The notes below the pieces were generated by a model. That model searched no databases and was not told the origin of the DNA. It saw only the letters and a program-made list of their open reading frames with translations. Both the position numbers and the translations under genes were made by a program. DNA of 64,000 nucleotides from Mycolicibacterium stellerae (GTDB lineage: Bacteria > Actinomycetota > Actinomycetes > Mycobacteriales > Mycobacteriaceae), in NCBI RefSeq assembly GCF_003719305.1, contig NZ_RARC01000021.1, positions 52,175 to 116,174 on the forward strand, in the 5' to 3' direction. Of this stretch, positions 1 through 8,487 are shown one piece after another; positions within the stretch are counted from its first letter, which is position 1, and each line of letters starts with the position of its first letter.

Positions 1-155
1 GCGTCGCCGTCCTTCCACTCATTGCTCTGGCGGTCGAAGATCCGCGGAGTGGATGCGACGGTGAAGTTGGCGACAGCCGCCCCGGACGGGGTGAAACGCA
101 GTTCCGGGTCGGCAGTCAGGTTTCCGACAACGGTGATGATCGTGTCACCAGCCAC
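1..155 (-). CDS. ssb: Single-stranded DNA-binding protein, 5' part only
   Basis: The gene runs off the left edge, so only about the first 51 codons are present. It begins with a GTG and reads MAGDTIITVVGNLTADPELR, the typical N-terminus of actinobacterial SSB, which is the first strand of its OB fold. SSB coats single-stranded DNA during replication and repair. AGGAGGA precedes the GTG at a normal distance. It lies 76 bp downstream of rpsF on the same strand, the usual rpsF-ssb-rpsR-rplI ribosomal-protein operon order. The OB-fold core and the acidic C-terminal tail lie outside the window and cannot be judged. Confidence 0.93.
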   Translation of the reverse strand, partial: MAGDTIITVVGNLTADPELRFTPSGAAVANFTVASTPRIFDRQSNEWKDGD

Positions 156-231
156 GAGATCCTCCTCAGATGGGCGGCATGTTGGGCGCGAGCCTACGCA
201 AGGCTCATGACACCCGACAGCCGTTCGACGA

Positions 232-522
232 CTAGTGCTTGTCGGTCCGCAGCACCTTGGTGCGCAGCACGGCCTCGTTCAGGCTGAGCTGACGATCCAG
301 CTCGGAAACCGTGGCGGGGGCGGCCTTCACATCGATGACCGCGTAGATGCCCTCGGAATGCTTGAGGATCTCGTAGGCCAGCCGGCGCTTGCCCCAGATG
401 TCGACCTTGTCGACGGAGCCGCCGTCCTTGCGGATGACGTTAAGGAACGTCTCCAGGGACGGGCTGACAGTGCGTTCGTCAAGGGTGGGGTCGAGGATGA
501 CCATGATTTCGTATGGACGCAT
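232..522 (-). CDS. rpsF: 30S ribosomal protein S6
   Basis: At 96 residues it has the usual length of S6, a small-subunit protein that binds 16S rRNA together with S18. The start MRPYEIMVILDP and the central WGKRRLAYEI are family signatures. The end VLRTDKH is a short, unextended tail. It is the promoter-proximal gene of the rpsF-ssb operon here. An AGGAGGTGATG sequence lies upstream, and a second purine run nearer the ATG overlaps a short hairpin that includes the start codon (see the leader entry). No irregularity is seen in the coding sequence. Confidence 0.97.
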   Translation of the reverse strand: MRPYEIMVILDPTLDERTVSPSLETFLNVIRKDGGSVDKVDIWGKRRLAYEILKHSEGIYAVIDVKAAPATVSELDRQLSLNEAVLRTKVLRTDKH

Positions 523-545
523 GAGGACCTCATCACCTCCTATGG
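519..545 (-). promoter_or_regulatory. Short hairpin over the rpsF start codon
   Basis: Read on the minus strand, an AGGAGGTG purine run is followed by ATGAG-GTC-CTCAT, a 5-bp stem with a 3-nt loop whose right arm contains the rpsF ATG. Ribosomal-protein operons starting with rpsF are autoregulated by S6:S18 in several bacteria. I could not recognise the published S6:S18 RNA motif here, so a regulatory role is inference only. Confidence 0.25.
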
Positions 546-663
546 GCTAATCGGCCACGGCGTGTCCGTGGCAGGAGGGTCGCCTGCGTCGGCAACCGGG
601 CCAGGTTACAGGAAACCCCGCTGATCTGCGAAATCGCGCTGCCTGGGTGCTTAGACTTCGGCC

Positions 664-1971
664 GTGTTCTCCGAGACACGCTATGCCCGCAACGGAGATC
701 TGCGCGTCGCCTACCGGGCGTCGCCGCCGGGTGAGCGCGACATCGTTTTCGTCCCGAACTGGTTCACCTGCTGCGAGGTCGTCCCCGAACTGACGTCCAT
801 TCAAGGGTGGATCGAGGCGATGACCTCGCTGGGCCGCCTCATCTTCTTCGACCAGCCGGGCACAGGCGCGTCGGATCCGGTCAGCCCCGGTGCGCTGCCG
901 ACGTTGGAGCAGTGGTCGGACAGCATCACCGCGGTGCTCGACGACCTCGCCGTAGCTGAAGCGGTTCTCTACGCGGCCGATGGCGCCTTCTCGGCGGCAG
1001 CGTTGTTCGCCGCGACCCATCCTTCCCGTACGTCGGCACTCATCGCAGTCGAGAGCTACGCGGACGCGAAGACGATCCGATCTGACGAGTCGATCATCGA
1101 GGCGATGGCGGCCAGCTGGGGCACCGGCGAGATCCAGCGCGCCATGAATCCGGATATGCCATGGAACGAGGAGATCCGGGCCGGGTGGGCGCGGATGGAA
1201 CGTCTAGCGGCCAGCCCTTCGACAGTCGCTCTCATGCTGGAACTCGTTCAGGAGCTGGATGTGCGGGCCGTTCTTCCGACCATTCGAGTACCCACACTCG
1301 TCATGCACCACGGGAATGACCAAGTGATCGTGCCTGCGATGGGTAGGTATGTCGCCGACAACATCGCGGGCGCCAAGTACGTCGAGTTGCCGGGCCGCAA
1401 CGCATACCATTTCGTTGAACCGTGGCACGAGTCGTTTCAGGTCGTCCATGAGTTCCTCACCGGACATCAGGCCGAGGCGGCCGACGATCGCGTGCTCGCC
1501 ACCGTGCTGTTCACCGACATCGTCGGTTCGACGCGGATGGCCGCCGAGATCGGCGACCGCAACTGGCACGCCCTGCTGGATGCCCACGATGCGGTCGTCC
1601 GATCGCAGCTGGCCCGCTTCCGCGGCCGCGAGGTGAACAGAACCGGAGACGGCTTCCTCGCGACGTTCGACGGGCCGCAGCGAGCGATCCGCTGTGCCAT
1701 GGCGATCCGCGACGCGGTGCAGCCGCTCGGCATCGAAGTGCGTGCAGGCCTGCACACCGGCGAATGTGAAATCCGCGGCGACGACATCGGCGGGATCGCG
1801 GTGCACATCGGCGCACGCGTCAGCGCGCTCGCCAGAGCCAACGACGTGCTGGTGTCCAGCACACTGCATGACCTCGTGATCGGGTCAGGGCTCGAGTTCG
1901 ACGATCGCGGCAATCACCAACTCAAAGACGTACCCGGCGAATGGCAGCTGTTCGCCGTCACAACCGGCTAG
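664..1971 (+). CDS. Alpha/beta hydrolase fused to class III adenylate/guanylate cyclase
   Basis: 435 residues starting at a GTG. Residues about 1-260 look like an alpha/beta hydrolase, and residues about 275-435 are a class III nucleotide cyclase, which would make cAMP or cGMP. The cyclase part has the metal-binding FTDIVGST motif, the RTGDGFLATF strand and the HIGARVSAL segment carrying the transition-state Arg. Similar hydrolase-cyclase fusions are common in mycobacteria. In the hydrolase half the usual GxSxGG nucleophile elbow reads AADGAFS around residue 106, so Asp replaces Ser and the first Gly is lost. The candidate His lies in NAYHF near residue 258. The hydrolase half may therefore act as an Asp-nucleophile enzyme or only as a sensor. 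The gene stands alone, on the strand opposite both neighbours. Confidence 0.85.
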   Translation: MFSETRYARNGDLRVAYRASPPGERDIVFVPNWFTCCEVVPELTSIQGWIEAMTSLGRLIFFDQPGTGASDPVSPGALPTLEQWSDSITAVLDDLAVAEAVLYAADGAFSAAALFAATHPSRTSALIAVESYADAKTIRSDESIIEAMAASWGTGEIQRAMNPDMPWNEEIRAGWARMERLAASPSTVALMLELVQELDVRAVLPTIRVPTLVMHHGNDQVIVPAMGRYVADNIAGAKYVELPGRNAYHFVEPWHESFQVVHEFLTGHQAEAADDRVLATVLFTDIVGSTRMAAEIGDRNWHALLDAHDAVVRSQLARFRGREVNRTGDGFLATFDGPQRAIRCAMAIRDAVQPLGIEVRAGLHTGECEIRGDDIGGIAVHIGARVSALARANDVLVSSTLHDLVIGSGLEFDDRGNHQLKDVPGEWQLFAVTTG

Positions 1972-2103
1972 CGACACCGCGGCGAATGATGCCCCCGCAA
2001 GCGCCGAACGTGAAGTCCTTGCGAAACCGCGGCCAGAATTTCGCAGTGGGTGCACGTTGGGCGCACAGCGCGACGAGCAGGCGGGCCTCACGACGTAGCC
2101 CGG

Positions 2104-2841
2104 CTATTTACAGGGCGCGGGGACTTCTTCCGACAACTTGTCGGCCCAGGCCTGATATGCCTCGGGTGTCGGGTGGAGTCCGTCTTCGACCCACTGGTTC
2201 TGATCGGCCTGCTCTGTGTAAAGCGGTCGCATGTCGACGAATTCGGCACCGGCGGACGACGCTTCCTCGATCAACACCTCGTCATAGGCGGCCCGCTGTG
2301 ACGGAACGCTCTCGCCGTAGTCGACGCCCACCGGCGAACGGAACCAGTCGTTCTGGGCCAAAACGATCACGCGGGCACCGCTGCCCGTCGCCGAGTCCAG
2401 CACGTGTTTGACGTTCTCGCGGTATTCGTCGATCGGGATGCCGTTGGCGATGTCATTGCCGCCCGCCTGGAACGTGATGATGTTCGGCTGAAACGACTCG
2501 ATCTGCGGCACCTGCTCAGCCAAGATCTGGCCTGCCGTGTAGCCACTGACACCGACGTTCTGAAATTCGACCTGACAACCGTCAGCCCGCCAGTGCTCGG
2601 CGAGCAACGCAGGGAACGCACCGGTGCTCTCATCGGGGGCGCCGACGCCTTGGGTCAACGAATCACCCAGTGCGAGATAGCGAAGACCGCCTGACACAGG
2701 AGCTGCGGTGCTGGGTTCAGCCGCCGCACTCGTCTCCGAGGGTGGCCCATCGGACTGCACGGTTCTTGTGCCACTACAGCCAGCTGCCAAAGCCGCCACG
2801 GTGCAGGCCAACACGCCGACCAGCCTGGATGCGCGCCTCAC
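2104..2841 (-). CDS. SGNH/GDSL-family hydrolase lipoprotein
   Basis: 245 residues with a bacterial lipoprotein signal: basic MRRASR, a hydrophobic stretch, then the lipobox LAAGC with the lipidated Cys at 22. The mature part shows the SGNH blocks in order: LGDSLTQG (Ser nucleophile), GGNDIANG (block with Gly/Asn) and DGLHP near the C-terminus (Asp/His). These enzymes are esterases or lipases; the substrate cannot be told from sequence, though an envelope ester is reasonable for a surface lipoprotein. The GTG start overlaps the stop of the GT87 gene by 4 bp, so the two are translationally coupled at the end of the ponA1 operon. Confidence 0.85.
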   Translation of the reverse strand: MRRASRLVGVLACTVAALAAGCSGTRTVQSDGPPSETSAAAEPSTAAPVSGGLRYLALGDSLTQGVGAPDESTGAFPALLAEHWRADGCQVEFQNVGVSGYTAGQILAEQVPQIESFQPNIITFQAGGNDIANGIPIDEYRENVKHVLDSATGSGARVIVLAQNDWFRSPVGVDYGESVPSQRAAYDEVLIEEASSAGAEFVDMRPLYTEQADQNQWVEDGLHPTPEAYQAWADKLSEEVPAPCK

Positions 2842-4559
2842 GCGTTGAGAATAGCCGCGGGCCTCTCTTCGGGAAGGGTGATTGCGGTATCTCTGGATGC
2901 GGGCCGCAGGCGCTTGGGCAGCCAGCCCGGTGGGCGGTCAACGGCTCCGTCGAACACCCCGCCGGACGGGTCGTCGAATTGGCCGCGATTGCGCACCAGG
3001 TCGAGCTCAGGCCGGTAGATCTGTCGAATCACCAACGCGCACAGCGCAATCACTGCGATATCGCGTAGCAGGACGGTGATCGTGAACCACTGCTCGGGCA
3101 GACCGCGGTTCTGCTCGCCGTACAGAAAGAGCATTCTCGGCACCCACACCAGCGCATCGATGGTCATCCACGCCAGCAGGATGCGTCGGTGCGGCAATGC
3201 CAGCACCGCCAGCGGCACCAGCCACAACGAGAACTGTGGGCTCCACACCTTGTTGGTCAACAGGAACAGGGCGACGATCAGAAACGCCACCTGTGCCAGT
3301 CGCGGCCGCTGCGGGGCGGTCAGCACGATGTAACCGACACCGGCACAACACAAGACAAACAACACGAACACGACGGTGTTGAGGATCGTCGGCGGTTCCC
3401 ACAGGCCGAGGCCGGTGTCGAAGCCCTGCCAGTCGGTGAAGGACTTGACCACGTTGTACAGCGAGTCCATATCGTCGCCGCGCCGGGTGTTGAGCCGGAA
3501 GAACTCCGACCACCCCCGTGGGAACATCACCATCACCGGCAGGTTGACCACCAGCCAAGCGACGACCGCGGCGCCGGCCGTCCTGCCGACCTCGCGCAGC
3601 CGGCCGCTGCGCAGGCCGAGAAGCGCCAGCGGGATCAACAGCAGGATCGGATACAGCTTCGCGGCAACGCCAAGGCCGATCAGCACGCCCGCGAGCACGG
3701 GTCTTCGGCGCGCCCATGCCAGCACGGCCCCGGTGGCGAAAGCCGTTGCCAGAGCGTCGAAGTTGGTGAATATCTGGAAGATGACGATCGGCGAGCCCGC
3801 AACGAGCGCTGCGTCCCAGATGCGTCTGCCCGCCAGCTGCGACGTGGCCCACACCGTCGCGAACCACGCCAGGGCCAACCCGAGCGCGGAGATGTTGAAG
3901 AACATCACCACTTCCGCGATCGACGGGATCGGGACCAGCCTGCTCAGCGCGGAGTAGCTCTTGGCCAACGACATCGACACGTACTGGTAGGTGCCAACGA
4001 TGACCGGATACTCCATGTAGCGCACCGCGATATTGCCGTCGAACTGCTTCTGCGGCCTGCCCTCGCTGTCCTTTTCGATCCAGCTCGACTTGTACGGAAA
4101 CTTGCCCAGGTTCAGCAGTTCGGCGGTGTACAGCGGGACGGTGTCGGAGTAGCACATCTCGTAGTAGGCCCGCTGGTTTTGCCAGTTGGCCACCTTCTGG
4201 TCGGCGGTGCCCGACCCGGTGGTCACCAGACACGCGGCCTTCGACGAATAGCCCAGCGCGAGGAACACCACGGCGATCAGCAACATCACCCGAAGCGGGG
4301 TGAGGAAGCGCGTCCGGCCGATCAGCGCGTGCCTGCCCACCGGGCCGCCGATCACCTGCGAGAGCGAACCGGCCAAAACATCGGTCCTGCTTGGCTTGTC
4401 GCGGTCGTCGGCGCTGCGCCGGTCGAGGGCAAGCGGCTGAGGGGACACCGCGGCGGGCCGCGACGACGACACCGCGGCGGGCCGCTGTGAGGGCCGCGAC
4501 GAACGGAGCGGCGTGGCCGCCGCTCCGTCTTCGATTTCGGTATCCCCGCTCTCGGTCAC
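2838..4559 (-). CDS. GT87-type membrane glycosyltransferase (Rv0051-like)
   Basis: 573 residues with many hydrophobic segments after a roughly 90-residue Ser/Pro/Arg-rich cytoplasmic tail. It resembles the polyprenyl-phosphomannose-dependent mannosyltransferases (GT87/GT-C), integral membrane enzymes that add sugars to envelope glycolipids or glycans; M. tuberculosis Rv0051 occupies the same place after ponA1. Long acidic/aromatic loops follow the first membrane segment, as expected for the extracytoplasmic active site of GT-C enzymes. It starts with GTG and overlaps ponA1 upstream and the SGNH gene downstream by 4 bp each, so all three are probably made from one mRNA. The acceptor is unknown. 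Confidence 0.8.
   Translation of the reverse strand: MTESGDTEIEDGAAATPLRSSRPSQRPAAVSSSRPAAVSPQPLALDRRSADDRDKPSRTDVLAGSLSQVIGGPVGRHALIGRTRFLTPLRVMLLIAVVFLALGYSSKAACLVTTGSGTADQKVANWQNQRAYYEMCYSDTVPLYTAELLNLGKFPYKSSWIEKDSEGRPQKQFDGNIAVRYMEYPVIVGTYQYVSMSLAKSYSALSRLVPIPSIAEVVMFFNISALGLALAWFATVWATSQLAGRRIWDAALVAGSPIVIFQIFTNFDALATAFATGAVLAWARRRPVLAGVLIGLGVAAKLYPILLLIPLALLGLRSGRLREVGRTAGAAVVAWLVVNLPVMVMFPRGWSEFFRLNTRRGDDMDSLYNVVKSFTDWQGFDTGLGLWEPPTILNTVVFVLFVLCCAGVGYIVLTAPQRPRLAQVAFLIVALFLLTNKVWSPQFSLWLVPLAVLALPHRRILLAWMTIDALVWVPRMLFLYGEQNRGLPEQWFTITVLLRDIAVIALCALVIRQIYRPELDLVRNRGQFDDPSGGVFDGAVDRPPGWLPKRLRPASRDTAITLPEERPAAILNA
4444..4485. repeat. Two 18-bp direct repeats in the GT87 N-terminal tail
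   Basis: The 18 bases at 4444-4461 recur exactly at 4468-4485, a 24-bp (8-codon) period. They encode a doubled SRPAAVS segment in the disordered N-terminal tail. It is a simple in-frame duplication and probably varies in copy number among strains. Confidence 0.8.
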
Positions 4560-7036
4560 GGGGGCGGAAGCGAGGGTTGCGGACCAGGACCTGGCACACC
4601 CGGCGGAACCGGCGACCCAGGCGCACCACCGACCGCATTCGGGTCTGGCGCGGGCTGACCCGGCGGAGCGAGCGGCACCGTCGTCGGCGGACCGAACGGA
4701 ATCGTGATGCCGGGCGCGACTTCAATCGATGGCTGAATCACCGTTTCCGATGGCGGCGCGGGGCTCGGCGGCGGCGGTGGGGCCGCGGGCACACCGGCGT
4801 AGCCGCCGATCTCGGTCGGCTTGGGGAACGACTCGTTTTCGGTGTCCTCCAGCGCACCGTCCATCGTGTCTTTCCAGATGTCGGACGGCAGGCCGGACCC
4901 GTACACCGGCGATCCCCACTTGTTCTCCAGCGGTTGGGTGCCGTCGGTGGTGCCGACCCAGACCGCCGTCGACAGCGACGGTGTGAAGCCGACCATCCAG
5001 GCGTCCCGGTTGGCACCCGTGTCGCCGAGCTGGTTGGTGCCCGTCTTGGCCGCCGACGGTCTTCCGCCCGCCAGGGCGTGACCGTTGGAGTACGCGGCGA
5101 TCGGTTGCATTGCGGCGATGACGTTGTCGGCGACGGCCTTGTCGATGCGCTGCTCACCCGAGTTGTCCTCGTTGGCCGCATCGAAGAGCACCTGGCCTTC
5201 GGCGTTGACGACCTTCTGCACGAAGTGCGGACGGTGGTAGACGCCGGAAGCCGCGATCGTGGCGTAGGCGGAGGCCATGTCGAGCACTCGACTCTGATAC
5301 TGGCCGAGCACGATTCCGTTGTTCGGCGGGCCGCCCTTGCCGTCCTCGGACAGGGTGTGCTCGACACCGGGGAAGCTTTCGGCGATGCCCGCCTGGTGTG
5401 CGGCGGCGGCGACGTCGGACGGCCCGTTCTTCAGCTTGAGCATCAGCCGGTAGTAGGCCGTGTTCAGAGACCGCTTCAGTGCTTCGGCGATATTGCAGGT
5501 GCCGCAGCCGCCACCCTCGACGTTGGTGATCTTGACGCCGTTGAGCTCGACGGGCGAGCTGTCCACCTGGTAGCCGAGTCCGATGCCCTGCTCGAGGGCG
5601 GCCACCAGGGCGAACACCTTGAACGACGACCCCGTCGGCAACCCGGCCTGGGCGAAGTCGAAGCCCTGGGCGTCGGATCCGCCGTAATACGCCTTGACGC
5701 CTCCGGTCTTCGGGTCGATCGACACCACGGCCGTACGCATATCCGGGTTCTGGCCGTCCATCGTCTCGGTCACCGCCGCTTCGGCGGCCGCCTGAGCCTT
5801 CGGGTCGATGGTGGTGGTTACCTGAAGTCCCTCGGTGTTCAGCGTCTGCTCGCTGATGTCGAACAGGTCGAGCAGCTCTTTCTGCACCTGACGCTCGATC
5901 AGCCCGTTCGGGCCGGTTGTCTGGTTCTGGTCGCTTGCCTGGTCAGGTGGCACGGTCGGCGGAAACACCTGCGCGGCACGGTCTGTCTGCGACAGCGCGC
6001 CGATCTCGACCATGCCGTCGAGCACCCAGTTCCAGCGCTCGAGGGCCCCGTCCGGGTTGGTCGCCGGGTCGAGCCCTGAGGGCTGTTGAATGAGCGCGGC
6101 CAGCAGCGCGCCGTCGGCGACGGTCAGCTGCTCGACCGGCTTGTCGAAGTAGGCCTTGGAAGCAGCGCCGATACCGTATGCGCCGCGGCCGAAGTAGATG
6201 ATGTTCAGATAGGACTGCAGCACTTGGTCTTTGGACCATTCGCTTGACATCTTCGTCGAGATGACCAGCTCCTTGGCCTTGCGGAGGATGCCGCCGAGGC
6301 CCGATCGTGCGGAACCCACCAACGCGTTCTTGACGTATTGCTGTGTGATCGTCGATCCGCCCTGGACGTCGCCGCCGAAGATGTTGTTCTTGGCGGCACG
6401 CGCGAAGCCGGAAAACGAGAATCCGGGATTGGAGTAGAAATCGCGGTCCTCTGCAGCCATCACCGCATCGCGCACGTGCACCGGGATCTGGTCGATGTTG
6501 ACATCGACGCGATTGCCCTCGGGCGGAACAATTTTGGCGATCTCACTGCCGTCGCTGGCCAGGATCGTCGAAACCTGGTTGGTGCGGATGTCGCCCGGCT
6601 TGGGGACTTCGACGATCATGTACGCCATGCCGAACGTCACGATCGGCAGCAGGATGAGCGCGGCCAGCGTTATGTAGATCCCGCGCCGCACCCACTTCCA
6701 GTTGATCTGCTCCATCGCAGGCAGCCGGCGAGGAGGCCGGCCACCTGGTCCGCCACCGCCCGGCGGCGGACGCCGCGGCGGCCCTGGCGGCGGCTGCTTC
6801 GGCGGTGGGGTGCCGTCCAGCGCCGCTTTGACGGCCTCGATGGGGTCGCGCAGCGGCCGAGGCTCGTCCCTTACCGGCGGAATGATCGCGGTGTGTCGAT
6901 CGTCGAAATGGCTGACCGGCCTGCGGGGAAGAGGCGGGCGCTTTACTTCTACTGTCTTGCGGTCGTCCACACCGTCAGCAGCCTGTCCCGCAGGGACACC
7001 GCTGGCCGACCGGTAATGGCGCCCTTCGCTATTCAC
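4556..7036 (-). CDS. ponA1: Bifunctional penicillin-binding protein PonA1
   Basis: Class A PBP that polymerises lipid II and cross-links peptidoglycan. From the chosen GTG (VNSEGRHY) it is 826 residues: Pro-rich cytoplasmic region to about 115, one membrane helix at about 117-140, then the GT51 transglycosylase with catalytic Glu in AAEDRDFY and the GGSTITQQ motif. The transpeptidase follows with SSFK (SxxK nucleophile), SLN (SxN) and KTGT. It ends in a long Pro-rich extracellular tail, typical of mycobacterial PonA1. The frame is open 23 codons further upstream, but that part is Arg-rich, and the GTG overlaps the DUF5318 stop by only 8 bp. It shares an operon with DUF5318, GT87 and SGNH genes. 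Confidence 0.95.
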   Translation of the reverse strand: MNSEGRHYRSASGVPAGQAADGVDDRKTVEVKRPPLPRRPVSHFDDRHTAIIPPVRDEPRPLRDPIEAVKAALDGTPPPKQPPPGPPRRPPPGGGGPGGRPPRRLPAMEQINWKWVRRGIYITLAALILLPIVTFGMAYMIVEVPKPGDIRTNQVSTILASDGSEIAKIVPPEGNRVDVNIDQIPVHVRDAVMAAEDRDFYSNPGFSFSGFARAAKNNIFGGDVQGGSTITQQYVKNALVGSARSGLGGILRKAKELVISTKMSSEWSKDQVLQSYLNIIYFGRGAYGIGAASKAYFDKPVEQLTVADGALLAALIQQPSGLDPATNPDGALERWNWVLDGMVEIGALSQTDRAAQVFPPTVPPDQASDQNQTTGPNGLIERQVQKELLDLFDISEQTLNTEGLQVTTTIDPKAQAAAEAAVTETMDGQNPDMRTAVVSIDPKTGGVKAYYGGSDAQGFDFAQAGLPTGSSFKVFALVAALEQGIGLGYQVDSSPVELNGVKITNVEGGGCGTCNIAEALKRSLNTAYYRLMLKLKNGPSDVAAAAHQAGIAESFPGVEHTLSEDGKGGPPNNGIVLGQYQSRVLDMASAYATIAASGVYHRPHFVQKVVNAEGQVLFDAANEDNSGEQRIDKAVADNVIAAMQPIAAYSNGHALAGGRPSAAKTGTNQLGDTGANRDAWMVGFTPSLSTAVWVGTTDGTQPLENKWGSPVYGSGLPSDIWKDTMDGALEDTENESFPKPTEIGGYAGVPAAPPPPPSPAPPSETVIQPSIEVAPGITIPFGPPTTVPLAPPGQPAPDPNAVGGAPGSPVPPGVPGPGPQPSLPPP

Positions 7037-7454
7037 TGGCCGTCCGCGCGCCGTTGCGCGCGGTCCGCGTCGGACGTGAGCCCTTCGGCGGTCGAACCGC
7101 GCCAAGCACGTACGACTTCACCAGATGATTCCAGCTGCAGGTGCGGCATACCTCCACCACGTGTACCGAGAATTCGTCGAACCGGGTCGCCAGCATGACC
7201 AGCTCCTCAGCGGTCCTGGCGGACCCTGACACCGCGCCGAGATGATCACCGAAGACCCATGACACCAAGGTGAGCTGTTCTTTACGGCAGATGGGGCACA
7301 TCACCGAACTGGGTTTTCCGTGGTATTTCGCGGCCCGCAGCAGGTAGGGATTGGCGTCGCAGACCTCCGAGACGCCGGTGCGTCCCGAATAGACCTCAGC
7401 CAGCAGGGACCGCCGCCGAAGCGCGTAATCCACCACCTGTCGCTGCAATCGCAC
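7029..7454 (-). CDS. DUF5318 family protein (Rv0049-like), zinc-ribbon type
   Basis: 141 residues, matching the small protein always found before ponA1 in mycobacteria. It has two Cys pairs, CPIC and CRTC, about 50 residues apart, which look like a zinc ribbon. There is no signal peptide or membrane segment, so it is likely cytoplasmic. A basic C-terminal tail (PPKGSRPTRTARNG) follows the second Cys pair. Function is not established. Its position as first gene of the ponA1 operon suggests a link to peptidoglycan synthesis. It is divergent from the DUF1707 pair across 110 bp, which must hold both promoters. Confidence 0.85.
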   Translation of the reverse strand: MRLQRQVVDYALRRRSLLAEVYSGRTGVSEVCDANPYLLRAAKYHGKPSSVMCPICRKEQLTLVSWVFGDHLGAVSGSARTAEELVMLATRFDEFSVHVVEVCRTCSWNHLVKSYVLGAVRPPKGSRPTRTARNGARTASE

Positions 7455-7564
7455 GATGACCAGAGTACGTCGGCCCCGCGACCACAGGGGCGTGACGGGT
7501 CAGTCGCCCGCGTCGCGTCGGCGCTTGACTGCGTGACGGCAACTGAACTCCTACGATCTTCGAC

Positions 7565-8470
7565 GTGGCGACACGGCAGACACCGGGCACGCGTGCAAAG
7601 GACAGCGACCGCACCGAAATCTGCCAGGCACTCGACAGCGCGCTGGCCGAGGGACAGCTGTCAATGGAGGAACACCGGCAGCGGGTCAGCGCGGCCACCC
7701 ACGCCGCCACGCTGGGGGAGCTATGGCCGTTGGTCGACGACCTGCAGGCGACCAACCCGCAGGCATTCACCACGCAGCCGACGAAGCTGCCCCGCGGGCC
7801 GATCGTCGTCGCGGCGGTAACCGGCGGGGTGATCGTGATCTGCGCCGCGATCACCTGGGCGCTGATGAGCAGCGGCGGTTCGACCCCAGACACCCCCGAC
7901 GCCAGCCCGAGTGCCGAGGCCCCCGCACCCCATGTGCTGGCCGACCAGCCGCCCACGACCGTCGAGGAGGCGGCCCCGGCGCCCGAGGACCCGCCGCCGG
8001 TCGTGCTGGCCCCGCCGCCGAATCTGCATTCCGCGGAGGGGCTGGCCCGTGTCATCGATGAGATGCGCAAGAGATTCGGCGACACGACCGGCTACGAGCT
8101 GGCCGTCATGCCCGACGAGGCGATCCTGGCCCGCCCCGATCCGACCGACGATCGCTCGAAGCTGATCTACCCCTACGAGAACGGCTGGGGGGATCCGTCG
8201 ACCAGGACCCGCTCGGACACCGACGACGTGACCGACCTGGCCGCATTCGACGTGCCTGCGGCCGCCGCCGCACTCGCGGCCGCGCCGGAAACGCTGCGCA
8301 TCGCCGCCGCCGACGTATCGGAAACCTTCATCGACATCGATCACGTCGCCGAGCCACCCGGGCCGGGAGCACTGGAACTGTTGGTGAAGGTGACGACGAA
8401 GTCCGGTACGGACGGCTTCATCTACCTCGACGGCGCAAGCAACATCAAGCGCGTCGAGTTCCCCGGCTGA
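7565..8470 (+). CDS. DUF1707 (SHOCT-like) membrane protein, copy A (Rv0048c-like)
   Basis: 301 residues from a GTG. Residues about 5-60 form the DUF1707 domain, with GTRAKDSDR near the start and AEGQLSMEEHRQRV in the middle. A single membrane helix follows at about 80-103 (VVAAVTGGVIVICAAITWAL), then a Pro-rich linker and an extracytoplasmic domain of about 160 residues. DUF1707 is common in actinobacterial membrane and regulatory proteins; its precise role is unknown. The next gene is a paralogue 17 bp away with the same architecture, so this is a tandem duplication, probably co-transcribed. Confidence 0.8.
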   Translation: MATRQTPGTRAKDSDRTEICQALDSALAEGQLSMEEHRQRVSAATHAATLGELWPLVDDLQATNPQAFTTQPTKLPRGPIVVAAVTGGVIVICAAITWALMSSGGSTPDTPDASPSAEAPAPHVLADQPPTTVEEAAPAPEDPPPVVLAPPPNLHSAEGLARVIDEMRKRFGDTTGYELAVMPDEAILARPDPTDDRSKLIYPYENGWGDPSTRTRSDTDDVTDLAAFDVPAAAAALAAAPETLRIAAADVSETFIDIDHVAEPPGPGALELLVKVTTKSGTDGFIYLDGASNIKRVEFPG

Positions 8471-8487
8471 CCCCTACGATCATCGAC

